From VBOC01 sp964512655 (GTDB lineage Bacteria > Bacteroidota > Ignavibacteria > UBA10030 > SZUA-254), in the NCBI GenBank assembly GCA_964512655.1, contig CAZEJT010000001.1, positions 186,001 to 250,000 on the forward strand: a DNA stretch of 64,000 nt, given 5' to 3'. The notes below the pieces were generated by a model. The model was not told the origin of the DNA and made no database searches. It saw only the letters and a program-made list of their open reading frames with translations. The position numbers and the translations under genes were made by a program. Each line of letters begins with the position of its first letter. Position 1 is the stretch's first letter. Shown in pieces: positions 25,153 through 34,700 of this stretch.

Positions 25153-28044
25153 GTGAGCGGCAGATTGCATGAGGGTCGTCCTTCGAGCGCATTCGCGCGG
25201 CGGCACATCGGTCCCACCGATTCCGAAGCCGAGCAGATGCTTTCCACGCTCGGCGCCGGTTCGCTCGAGGAGTTCATCGGAACGGCAGTCCCCGAACAGA
25301 TTCGCGCCGCAGGCCCCTTGCGGCTCCCCGGAGCGCTCACCGAGGAAGAAGCCATTGCAGAGCTGACGGCGATCGCGTCCGGGAACAAGATCTTCCGCTC
25401 GTTGATCGGGATGGGTTATTCGGACACCGTCACTCCGGCAGTCATCCGCCGCAACATCCTCGAAAACCCCGGATGGTACACGGCCTACACTCCCTACCAG
25501 GCCGAGATCGCGCAGGGACGCCTCGAGGCGCTCCTGAATTTTCAGACGATGGTTGCCGACCTTACTGGCCTCGAGTTCAGCAACGCCTCCCTCCTCGATG
25601 AATCGACGGCGGCGGCGGAGGCGATGAGGATGTTCCACGCGCACAAGAATGCCCCGGAGGGAGGGACGTTCTTCGTCTCGGATGATGCGCATCCTCAAAC
25701 GATCGAGGTGCTCCGGACCCGCGCGAAGCCCATCGGAATTTCCATCCAGGTTGGAAAGTTCAGCACGTTCGAGTTTTCCGACTCGGTCTTCGGGGCCCTT
25801 CTCCAGTATCCCGCATCCGACGGCGCCCTCCACGACTACCGTTCCTTCTGCGAACGCGCTCACCGCTCCGGCGCCCTCGTGGCCGTCGCGGCGGACCTCC
25901 TCAGCCTGACGCTCGTTACCGCGCCCGGCGAGTTCGGCGCCGATGCTGCCGTCGGCAACACGCAGCGCTTCGGCGTGCCTCTGGGCTTCGGCGGACCTCA
26001 CGCCGCATATTTTGCGACGCGGGATGAATTCAAGAGATTGACTCCCGGAAGGGTCATCGGGGTCTCCATCGATTCTCGCGGCCGTCAGGCCCTGAGGATG
26101 GCTCTCCAGACGCGGGAGCAGCACATCCGGCGCGAGAAAGCCACGTCGAATATCTGCACCGCGCAGGTGCTCCTCGCGGTCATGGCCGGGATGTATGCCG
26201 TCTACCACGGGCCGGAGGGCCTTCGTTCGATCGCGGAACGGATACATCACCTCACGAAGGCGCTCGCCGAGGGACTGAAGCGTCTCGGGCATCATGTCAG
26301 GCACACGGATTTTTTCGATACCATTCACGGCGATGCGGACTACGCCCAGATGCAGTACCTTGAGCCCGCTCTTCACTCGGAGGGCATCAACGTCCGATGG
26401 TTTGACGACCATTCGTTCGGCATTTCGCTTGACGAACGATCCACGCGGGAGGAAGTCGGGGCCCTCCTCAACGTATTCTCAAGGGGGCATTCGAGGAAGT
26501 TCACGCTGGACGACCTGCTGCGCGAGACGAAAGCGGAGTACCAGGGGCCGCTCCGTCGGACGTCGGAGTACCTGACGCACCCGGTGTTCTCTCGCCACCA
26601 CTCGGAGACACAGATGCTCCGGTACATCCGGTCGCTCGAGGAAAAAGACCTTTCCCTCACGACCAGCATGATACCGCTGGGCTCCTGTACGATGAAGCTG
26701 AACGCGACGACGGAGCTTACCCCGATTACGTGGCCTGCGTTCGGCTCGATCCACCCGTTTGCCCCGATGGACCAGACGGAAGGATACCAGAAACTCTGCT
26801 CGGGGCTCGAAGCGATGCTCCGTGAGATCACGGGATTCCACGCGATCTCGCTCCAGCCCAATTCGGGCGCGCAGGGAGAATACGCGGGCCTCCTCGTCAT
26901 CAGGGCGTACCACGAGGAGCGCGGCGAAGGAACCCGCGACGTCTGCCTGATACCCTCGTCCGCTCACGGCACCAATCCCGCCAGCGCGGTCATGGCGGGC
27001 ATGCGGGTTGTCGTCATCAGGTCGGCCGACGACGGCACCATCGACGTCGACGATCTCCGGACGAAAGCGGAAGAGCACAGAGAGCGGCTTGCGGCGCTGA
27101 TGGTGACCTATCCGTCGACGCACGGAGTGTTCGAGGAAGGGATCAAGGAGATCTGCGCGATCGTCCACCGGCACGGGGGGCTGGTCTACATGGACGGAGC
27201 CAATATGAACGCCCAGGTCGGCCTCTGCCGTCCGGCCGAGCTCGGGGCCGACGTGTGCCACATTAACCTCCACAAGACGTTCTGCATACCGCACGGCGGC
27301 GGCGGTCCGGGGATGGGGCCGATCGGAGTCGTGGAGGGGCTCGCACCGTTTCTCCCGTCCCATCCGGTCGTGCCGGTCGGAGGAAAAAAGGGAATCGGGC
27401 CGGTCGCTTCCGCGCCATGGGGAAGCGCCGGAATACTTCTCATCTCGTGGGCCTACATCGCGATGATGGGTTCCGACGGTCTCGAGGACGCCACGAGGAT
27501 CGCGATCTTGAACGCGAATTACATGGCAAAGCGGCTTGAGGGTCATTATCCCCTCCTCTACAGGGGACAGGGAGGAACCGTGGCGCACGAATTCATTCTC
27601 GACGCGCGGGGACTGAAGGAGACGACAGGGATTGACGCAGAGGATATCGCGAAGCGGCTGATGGATTACGGGTTCCATGCGCCGACGGTGTCCTTCCCGG
27701 TGGCCGGCACTCTCATGATCGAGCCGACCGAGAGCGAGGACAAGGAGGAGCTCGACCGGTACTGCGACGCGCTGATCGCCATCAGGCACGAGATAGAGGA
27801 GATCGAGCAGGGGCGCGCCGACAAAAGGGATAACGTCTTGAAGAACGCGCCTCACACGGCCGACATGATCGCCTCGGACGATTGGGAGCATCCCTACTCG
27901 CGCGAGAAGGCGGCGTATCCGGCGCCGTGGACCCGCAAGCGGAAGTTCTGGCCTTCAGTGGGCCGGATCAACAGCGCCTATGGAGACCGAAATCTCGTCT
28001 GCACCTGCCCTCCGGTTGAGGCGTACGACGAAGTCAGGCATTGA
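25153..28044 (+). CDS. gcvP: glycine dehydrogenase (decarboxylating), single-chain P protein
   Basis: The 963-residue protein is the fused form of the two P-protein halves. The N-terminal half has RRHIGPT and TPYQAEIAQGRLEAL, and the C-terminal half has the PLP lysine in HINLHKTFCIPHGGGGPG (about residue 705). PLP-linked decarboxylation of glycine transfers the aminomethyl group to lipoyl-GcvH. It starts at GTG 25153. The stop overlaps the MFS start (TTGA), so the transporter is co-translated. Confidence 0.97.
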   Translation: MSGRLHEGRPSSAFARRHIGPTDSEAEQMLSTLGAGSLEEFIGTAVPEQIRAAGPLRLPGALTEEEAIAELTAIASGNKIFRSLIGMGYSDTVTPAVIRRNILENPGWYTAYTPYQAEIAQGRLEALLNFQTMVADLTGLEFSNASLLDESTAAAEAMRMFHAHKNAPEGGTFFVSDDAHPQTIEVLRTRAKPIGISIQVGKFSTFEFSDSVFGALLQYPASDGALHDYRSFCERAHRSGALVAVAADLLSLTLVTAPGEFGADAAVGNTQRFGVPLGFGGPHAAYFATRDEFKRLTPGRVIGVSIDSRGRQALRMALQTREQHIRREKATSNICTAQVLLAVMAGMYAVYHGPEGLRSIAERIHHLTKALAEGLKRLGHHVRHTDFFDTIHGDADYAQMQYLEPALHSEGINVRWFDDHSFGISLDERSTREEVGALLNVFSRGHSRKFTLDDLLRETKAEYQGPLRRTSEYLTHPVFSRHHSETQMLRYIRSLEEKDLSLTTSMIPLGSCTMKLNATTELTPITWPAFGSIHPFAPMDQTEGYQKLCSGLEAMLREITGFHAISLQPNSGAQGEYAGLLVIRAYHEERGEGTRDVCLIPSSAHGTNPASAVMAGMRVVVIRSADDGTIDVDDLRTKAEEHRERLAALMVTYPSTHGVFEEGIKEICAIVHRHGGLVYMDGANMNAQVGLCRPAELGADVCHINLHKTFCIPHGGGGPGMGPIGVVEGLAPFLPSHPVVPVGGKKGIGPVASAPWGSAGILLISWAYIAMMGSDGLEDATRIAILNANYMAKRLEGHYPLLYRGQGGTVAHEFILDARGLKETTGIDAEDIAKRLMDYGFHAPTVSFPVAGTLMIEPTESEDKEELDRYCDALIAIRHEIEEIEQGRADKRDNVLKNAPHTADMIASDDWEHPYSREKAAYPAPWTRKRKFWPSVGRINSAYGDRNLVCTCPPVEAYDEVRH

Positions 28045-29234
28045 CGACCGCCCCTCCGGCGCGAATCCTTCCCGTCATCATTCTCTCCCAGTTTCTCGGG
28101 ACTTCTCTCTGGTTCGCAAGCAACGCCGTTCTTCCTGAACTTCAGCGGAGCCTCGGCCTCGCCGGAGACATCGTAGGCCCCTCCACATCAGCGGTCCAGT
28201 TCGGGTTCATCCTCGGCACCTTTCTCTTCGCTGTCCTTTCGATCCCCGACCGGGTGTCCCCGCGCGGGCTCTTCGCCGTGTGCTGTTTCATTGGAGCCCT
28301 CTGCACGCTCGCTCTGATCGTTACACCGGGAGGGCTTCCGGGGCTTCTCGGGCTCCGGTTCGTGACCGGGCTGGCGCTCGCCGGAATCTATCCGGTCGGA
28401 ATGAAAATCGCCGCCGGGTGGTACAAGGCCGGCCTGGGAAGCGCGCTCGGCATGCTCGTCGGGGCGCTTGTGCTCGGGACTTCGTTTCCGCATCTCCTGA
28501 GGAGCACCGGCGGCAACATTTCATGGCAGACCGTCCTGCTCACGGTCTCCGGGGGCGCGGTTGCGGGAGGGGTTCTCATGGCGCTCCTCGTGGGAGACGG
28601 TCCATACGCCTCACGGGCCTCGAAATTCGAGATCGATTCTCTCAGGTCGGTTTTTCATTCGCGGGAACTCCGCTCGGCCGCATTCGGATATTTCGGACAT
28701 ATGTGGGAATTGTACGCATTCTATGCGTTCCTGCCTTTCATGCTCACGGCATACCGGTCCGTCTCCGGAAGCGGAGATCTCAACGTCTCATTCTGGTCGT
28801 TCGCGGTCATCGCGGCCGGCACGGCTGGCTGCGTAGCGGGGGGGTTCGCCTCGAGGAGGCGGGGAAGCGCCCGCGTCGCATGGGTCCAGCTTTTGGCCTC
28901 GGGCGTCTGCTGCATCCTCTCGCCGCTTGTCTTTCACCTGTCCGAGGGGCTCTACCTCCCGGTCATGGTCATCTGGGGCATAGTCATTGTGGGCGACTCA
29001 CCGCAATTCTCGGCGCTGACTGCAGCCTACGCTCCCCCCCAGCTTGTCGGCTCCGCCCTCACGATCGTCACGTCCATCGGATTTGCGATAACGATCGTAA
29101 GCATTCAGATGCTCTCATACCTTTCGCACCTGGTGTCCCCGGAGTACTTATTTGCGTTTCTCGCCCCCGGACCAGTTGCGGGGCTTCTGTGTCTGAGGTT
29201 CCTGATGCGAGGCGGGGGGAGCTTGGTGCGTTAG
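28041..29234 (+). CDS. major facilitator superfamily transporter
   Basis: The 397-residue protein starts at TTG 28041, overlapping the gcvP stop by 4 bp. About 12 hydrophobic segments are present, for example ILPVIILSQFLGTSLWFA, GLLGLRFVTGLALAGIYPVG and LVGSALTIVTSIGFAITIV. The motif-A-like region is VLSIPDRVSPRGLF. The substrate cannot be assigned. Position behind gcvP hints at an amino acid or one-carbon-related substrate, but the link is only positional. Confidence 0.8.
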   Translation: MTTAPPARILPVIILSQFLGTSLWFASNAVLPELQRSLGLAGDIVGPSTSAVQFGFILGTFLFAVLSIPDRVSPRGLFAVCCFIGALCTLALIVTPGGLPGLLGLRFVTGLALAGIYPVGMKIAAGWYKAGLGSALGMLVGALVLGTSFPHLLRSTGGNISWQTVLLTVSGGAVAGGVLMALLVGDGPYASRASKFEIDSLRSVFHSRELRSAAFGYFGHMWELYAFYAFLPFMLTAYRSVSGSGDLNVSFWSFAVIAAGTAGCVAGGFASRRRGSARVAWVQLLASGVCCILSPLVFHLSEGLYLPVMVIWGIVIVGDSPQFSALTAAYAPPQLVGSALTIVTSIGFAITIVSIQMLSYLSHLVSPEYLFAFLAPGPVAGLLCLRFLMRGGGSLVR

Positions 29235-29246
29235 CGCGGGACCAAG

Positions 29247-29330
29247 TACGCCGGCTAAAGGCGGCGCTTCCCCGCTGGTGTCACGGTATGGACCGTGACA
29301 CCAGCTCGTAGCCGGCGATTACAGCCGGCC
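29247..29330 (+). repeat. composite REP-A + REP-B repeat block
   Basis: A degenerate REP-A (29249-29266, one mismatch in the stem) is followed by the REP-B palindrome at 29275-29304, with 13-bp arms CTGGTGTCACGGT and ACCGTGACACCAG around ATGG. A further GCCGGC-rich stretch follows to 29330. It fills the gap between the MFS gene and guaA. Confidence 0.85.
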
Positions 29331-29378
29331 GATGCTGCTGGAAAATCGCAAGCCATTTCCGTATCATTCTGGATCACA

Positions 29379-30947
29379 ATGCGTCACCACGAAACAATTC
29401 TCGTCCTCGATTTTGGAGCTCAATACTCCCAGCTGATCGCGCGCAGGGTGCGCGAGCTGGATGTGTATTCCGAGCTCCGGCCGTTCAATATCTCCCTCGA
29501 TGAGATTCGCGCGATCGATCCGAAAGGGATCATCCTCTCCGGCGGCCCCGCGAGCGTCTACGAGAAGGACGCTCCGCTCCCGTCTCCCGCGCTGTTTGAG
29601 ATGGGGTATCCGATTCTCGGCATCTGCTATGGTTTGCAGGTGATCGCCTACCAGCTGGGCGGAGAGGTAGACGCGTCGCACAAACGGGAGTTCGGAGGAG
29701 CCGAGCTGACGATAGACGATACGAGGGATCTGTTCAAAGGAATCGACGGCGAGACGGCGAGGAGGGGCGGCAAACCGTCGATGCCGGTGTGGATGAGCCA
29801 CGGCGATGCGCTTGTCAGCATGCCGGCGGGCTTCGAGAAGCTTGCTCACTCCGCGGGCTCCCCTCTCTGCGCGATCCGGAACGCCGACCGAAAGATTTAC
29901 GGAATACAGTTTCATCCCGAAGTGGGGCACACGCCGAGGGGGAAAGAGATTCTCGGAAACTTCGTCCGCGGGATCTGCGGCGCCTCCGGGGGGTGGAGTT
30001 CGGGCCCGATCATTGAGGAGGCGACCCAGGATATCCGGTCGGCAGTGGGGAAGAAGAACGTCATCTGCGCGCTGAGCGGGGGGGTGGATTCCTCCGTTCT
30101 TGCCGTGCTCCTTCACAAAGCCATCGGTGACCAGCTGTACTGCATCCACATCGACACCGGCCTCATGAGAGCCGGGGAATCGGACGCGGTGGTACGACTC
30201 TACAGAGACACCTACCACTTCCAGCTCGATCATGTCGACGCGACGGAGACTTTCCTTGACGCGCTCAAGGGGGTGTCGGATCCGGAGCAGAAGCGCAAGA
30301 TCATCGGCAAGACATTTGTGGATATTTTCGAACGGGAGGCGGGAACGATCGGCAACGTTGGTTTCCTTGCTCAGGGGACGCTCTATCCTGACGTCATCGA
30401 ATCTACATCGTTCCGGGGGCCCTCGCACAAGATCAAGACCCACCACAACGTGGGCGGACTTCCGGAACGCATGCGCCTCGGCCTGATAGAGCCCTTCAGG
30501 GAGCTCTTCAAGGACGAGGTGCGCCAGATCGGGCGGGAGCTCGGCCTTCCGGGGGATTTGATCGGGCGCCACCCGTTCCCGGGCCCCGGGCTCGCTGTCA
30601 GGATCATCGGCGATGTCACGCGCGCGGATCTTGAGATTCTCAGGAATGCAGACCGCATTTTCGTGGATGAGGTTCGCTTCGCCGGGCTCTACGATGCGCT
30701 CTGGCAGGCGTTCGCGGTGCTTTTGCCCGTTCAAACGGTGGGTGTGATGGGTGATCAGAGGACGTACGAGCGCACGATCGCGCTGCGCGCAGTCGAAAGC
30801 CAGGATGGCATGACCGCAGATTGGGCGCACCTCCCGCATGCTTTGCTCGCGAGGGCGTCGGGCAGGATCGTGAACGAAGTCCGCGGGGTGAACAGGGTGG
30901 TCTACGACATCAGCTCGAAACCTCCTTCGACAATCGAGTGGGAGTGA
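29379..30947 (+). CDS. guaA: GMP synthase (glutamine-hydrolysing)
   Basis: The ATG at 29379 gives 522 residues and the usual N-terminus (ETILVLDFGAQYSQLIARR). The class I amidotransferase domain has the triad Cys in GICYGLQ, and His/Glu in FHPEVGHT. The ATP-pyrophosphatase domain has SGGVDSS near residue 235 and QGTLYPDVIES, and the dimerisation domain ends PPSTIEWE. It converts XMP to GMP. No clear TTG -35 was found upstream; a weak -7-like TATCATTC lies at 29361-29368. Confidence 0.97.
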   Translation: MRHHETILVLDFGAQYSQLIARRVRELDVYSELRPFNISLDEIRAIDPKGIILSGGPASVYEKDAPLPSPALFEMGYPILGICYGLQVIAYQLGGEVDASHKREFGGAELTIDDTRDLFKGIDGETARRGGKPSMPVWMSHGDALVSMPAGFEKLAHSAGSPLCAIRNADRKIYGIQFHPEVGHTPRGKEILGNFVRGICGASGGWSSGPIIEEATQDIRSAVGKKNVICALSGGVDSSVLAVLLHKAIGDQLYCIHIDTGLMRAGESDAVVRLYRDTYHFQLDHVDATETFLDALKGVSDPEQKRKIIGKTFVDIFEREAGTIGNVGFLAQGTLYPDVIESTSFRGPSHKIKTHHNVGGLPERMRLGLIEPFRELFKDEVRQIGRELGLPGDLIGRHPFPGPGLAVRIIGDVTRADLEILRNADRIFVDEVRFAGLYDALWQAFAVLLPVQTVGVMGDQRTYERTIALRAVESQDGMTADWAHLPHALLARASGRIVNEVRGVNRVVYDISSKPPSTIEWE

Positions 30948-30974
30948 GGGGTTAAGCGCGGACTGTAAAGGGGA

Positions 30975-31574
30975 TCAATCCGGGGGCCGTGTCTTACTTT
31001 CCGGGTTCAGAGCCTTCAATCTCAATTGGAGGAACTCGGGAATCTCGGATTTGTATCTGGCATCGTCCTCGAAGATGATCAACGTCCGCACGCCATCCAT
31101 AGAACGCGTCCTATCGTGAGTTGATTGTACGGCCCCCAGTAGTCCTCCCACTGCCAGTCCTCCTGCGGCTCCGATCGCTATCGCTTTCCCGCCGGGGCCG
31201 TCAACGGGGTCCTCACCTCCGCCAAACGGTATTGACCGCCCTTGGCCGCTCGGATCGAACGCCATGAGCACGCCGATGCACGTGCCCGCGATGAGACCGT
31301 ATGCCATCCCATCGCCCAGGTAAGATTTCCCGACTGTTTTAACCTCCTGAATGTCGTCGATCCCGACAGCGAAGATGGAATCGAGTCTGAGCCTGGAATC
31401 GGAAAGTCCGGAGTGTTCAGATAGAAGAAAGACCTTTTCCTTCGCGACGAGGAGTTCGCCTCTTACTTCCCGGCCATTTTTGAGCAAGAGGTGAACTTCC
31501 GTTCCCCCGGCCAAGGCATCACACAGCGGGATGAGAAATACGGCGAAGAGAACGAATACTCGTACGGCGATCAA
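30975..31574 (-). CDS. secreted protein of unknown function with glycine zipper
   Basis: The 199-residue protein starts at TTG 31574, six bases after AGGAGG, one of the few strong ribosome sites here. A signal peptide (FVLFAVFLIPLCDALA) is followed by a beta-strand region (VHLLLKNGREVRGELLV) that resembles small SH3/Sm-like or 'ribosome maturation'-like strands. A glycine-zipper segment comes next (IAIGAAGGLAVGGLLGA, near residues 135-150). Glycine zippers often cross or sit in the outer membrane. I do not recognise the family. A promoter precedes it (31616-31645). Confidence 0.65.
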   Translation of the reverse strand: MIAVRVFVLFAVFLIPLCDALAGGTEVHLLLKNGREVRGELLVAKEKVFLLSEHSGLSDSRLRLDSIFAVGIDDIQEVKTVGKSYLGDGMAYGLIAGTCIGVLMAFDPSGQGRSIPFGGGEDPVDGPGGKAIAIGAAGGLAVGGLLGAVQSTHDRTRSMDGVRTLIIFEDDARYKSEIPEFLQLRLKALNPESKTRPPD

Positions 31575-31615
31575 CGTGCCCTCCTCAAGCGCGAGCGGCT
31601 TGACGTGCCTGCCCG

Positions 31616-31645
31616 GAAATTTAATCGGATTCTTCAGAAAGTCAA
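31616..31645 (-). promoter_or_regulatory. promoter of the glycine-zipper protein gene
   Basis: TTG (31645-31643), a 19 bp spacer and TAAATTTC (31623-31616) lie on the minus strand. The -35 box lies 4 bases from a REP-A element. Confidence 0.55.
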
Positions 31646-31649
31646 GGGA

Positions 31650-31721
31650 CGCCGGCTACAGCCGGCGCCTACAGCCGTTGGCTACAGCCTGCGCTGGTGT
31701 CACGGTATGGACCGTGACACC
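31650..31721 (+). repeat. composite REP-A + REP-B repeat block
   Basis: REP-A CGCCGGCTACAGCCGGCG (31650-31667) with CCTAC tail is followed by a linker (GGCTACAGCCTGCGCT) and the 26-bp REP-B palindrome at 31696-31721. A fragment GAAAGCCGGTGCCTGC continues to about 31741. Confidence 0.9.
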
Positions 31722-31755
31722 GGTCGAAAGCCGGTGCCTGCGTATCAGGGCGGCA

Positions 31756-34700
31756 TTAGCGCGTGATTTTCACTTTCCCCTGGCCGCTGGCTGAGTAGTA
31801 GTCGCCGTTGTACATCGCCTCGGCGACCACCGGCGCCAACTGGAATGTCCCGGCCGTAACGGCCCGGACCATGTAGTAAAAGGTCTGCAGCCGGATTCCT
31901 CCCCGGAAACTCGTGTAGATGTTCATCCGGTCGTCCCGAATGTCGAGGTATTCGGGGAACGAGGCATTCTTGATGAACGCATAGTTTGTGGTCCCGGTGA
32001 TGCGGGGGTTCTCGATCTCGAAGCCCGCCGGGAGGAGATCGGTGATCGCGACGTTTTCGAGAAGGTTCACGCCGCAGCTGAGGGTCAGCTTCACGATCAG
32101 CAGATCGTTCTGCCTGACCGAGCCAAGATTTACCGGAGTCCCCGACCGGTCAAAGTATTCCCGCCTGATTTTCAAATTCTTGTCCTCGATTGTCACCTTG
32201 CCGTCCGTCCTGATCCCGCTTGTCACGATCGAGTAGTAGACCCGTCCGTCGCCTTTGTTCGAGATCGTGATTGTCTTTCCGAACGGATCGATCTCGATCT
32301 TCTGAGTTCCGCCCCCGAAGGTGAACGATTTTTCGCCGACCGTCACCGTGCCGCCGATGCGGCCTGCGTTGGCCATTCGGGCCGCCTTCCCGAACGCAAG
32401 AAGGGTGAACGCGTTGTCCTGCGTGCTCGTCCAACGATACTCCTTGTAGGTGCCCGAGAGGTACTCCATGTACGTCGCGATGTTCGGATTGTCGAGGTCG
32501 GTTTCAAGAAGGACGTTCAGGATGAGAGCGTTCGCGCGGATGGGAGAATCGAAGGCACCCCCGGTTTCCCTCTCCGGCCGCTCCGTGACGAACTGCATGG
32601 GCAGGAGCTCGAGGTACGTCCTGTGATCGCCGCTGAGGGCGAATGCCCCGGCAAGAAGAAACTGCGTGTCTGACGCGAGGAGGCTCCTGTCGGTCCTGTA
32701 GAAGTTCATCACCGCCTTATCGGGCGCTCCGGCCGCGGCAAGGACATAGAGCGCATAGACAGTGCCCTTCGAAGCGATTCTCCGGATGGTGACTTTGCTT
32801 CCAACCCCGTAACTGTAGTAATCCTCGGTTCGCTTCCCCCTTGCTATGCGCGCCACTGCGTCAAGGGCAGGCTTGAGAACGCCTTCCGGCACCGCGTAGC
32901 CCGCTTTCTTCGCTTCGAGGAGGAAGTGGACGGCATAGACATTGCTCCATTCGTTCGAGGAGGTTCCACCCGGCCAGTATGCAAACGTGCCGTCGTGGAG
33001 CTGCATCGACGAGAGCTTCGTGATCGCCTCATTGACGAAGTATGTCGGGCTTCCCGATCTGATGATGAACGGGTCGAGGATCATCGCGATGTCGCGAAGG
33101 TAAATCTGCGGAAAGGCCTTCGATACCGTCTGCTCGAGGCACCCGTGAGGATACCCGACGAGATAGGCAAGCTCCTTCGCAAAATTCACCACCGGGAAGG
33201 GGCTCAACGCGACGTAGGAGCTTCGGCCGGACTTCAGGTAGACATCCTCAATGGCCTGGGTCGCTGTTTTTCCTCCGTCGAGGAAGCCGCCAACCGACTC
33301 CGTTGCATACGGGTAGATGGGCCTGAGCGGAAGCTCCGTCACCGATTCCAGTCCTTCTCCGAGGGCTTCCGTTTTCACCGTGACCGTCGCCTTCCCGACG
33401 GCGTTGCCTGCGGCGAGCCGGACGCTCGCAAATCTCTCCTGGTTCGCCCCCACGTCAAGAGGGGCGGAGGTCTTCAGCGCTGTCAGACCGCCGGATGTTT
33501 CGACGTTGAACTGGAGGGTGACCGGCTTTGCGGTCGTGTTGAAGGCGGTGATGGGCATGGTCATTGAATCGCCGGGGCTGAGGAACCGGGGGAGTGCGGG
33601 GGTAATCACGACAGGGTCGGCCACTTTCATACCCCTCTGGGCGGCGCCGAAGCGGTCGCCTTTGTAGGCGAGAGCCATCAGCCTGAGCTCGCCGCTGAAT
33701 TCCGGAACCCGCAAGGGGACTTCCACCTCACCGGACGAATTCGTCATCAGGATCCCCGACCAGAGCGCGACGGGCCTGAACCTCATGACGCCGAGGGGGT
33801 TCACCCGCTTGCCGACCTCGGCATCGCTTCCGCCCGGGCTGCTCGAGCCCGGCTCCGGCAGCAAATGCTTGAAGAAGTCGAACGTCTCGGTTTGAAGAGC
33901 TTTCTTCGCATAAAAATATCTGTACGGATCGGGGGTTTTGTAATTCTTTACCTGGCAGATTCCCTCGTCGACCGCCGCCAGCGTTACGAATACCCCCTGT
34001 TCCCTTCCCGCAGTCACCTTCACACTCTGCGTCGTCTTCGGACGGATCTTTTCCGGCGCATCGATCGAGACGTCTAACCGGTTTTCCTTTTTCTCGACCA
34101 TCAGGGGAACAAATCCGTGGCCGGCGAGGAGCGGAATGTTCAGATCCGTGATCTTCCTGAAGAGCACGGCGGAGACATAGACGTTCGGGAGATAGTTCTC
34201 CCCGACAGGGATGTCCATCGAAGCGGCGTTTTCGACCACGTCGAGGTAGCGGTACTCGAAGACGCGGTTTCGCTCGACAGTAACGAGCATCCTTCCGCTG
34301 AAGGGAGTCTGGAAAAGCGCGTGCGCTACCTGACCGGGCGCATAGACCGAGTCGTTCAGCACGATCTGCACCCGCGCCTCGGGATCGACGGGGAAGGAAG
34401 TGAGGTCGGAAGTCCCCCAGCTGTAGGAGTAGAAAGTGAATTGGTTGTATCCGGTATCGTCGAGTTTCGATACCCGGATCACGAACTCGCCCGACCGCGG
34501 GGCGCCGTACCGGTATGTAAAGGGACCGGGCCCGAGCGTGACGGTGTCTGTGTGCTCGAGGATTTCCCGGCGCTCGGAGACATAGCGGAGGGTATGATCG
34601 GTAGCGAACTCGCGAAGCACGGAATGCCATTCGAACCGGATTCTGTCGACCTTCGCCCTGAACCCGCTGATGGGCCTGTCGGCGGGATCGACAACCACGA

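Noticed and set aside
29275..29304. REP-B palindromes as intrinsic terminators
   Set aside because: Perfect arms but no T tract on either side, and one copy (51382) lies between divergent promoters, where a terminator would make no sense.
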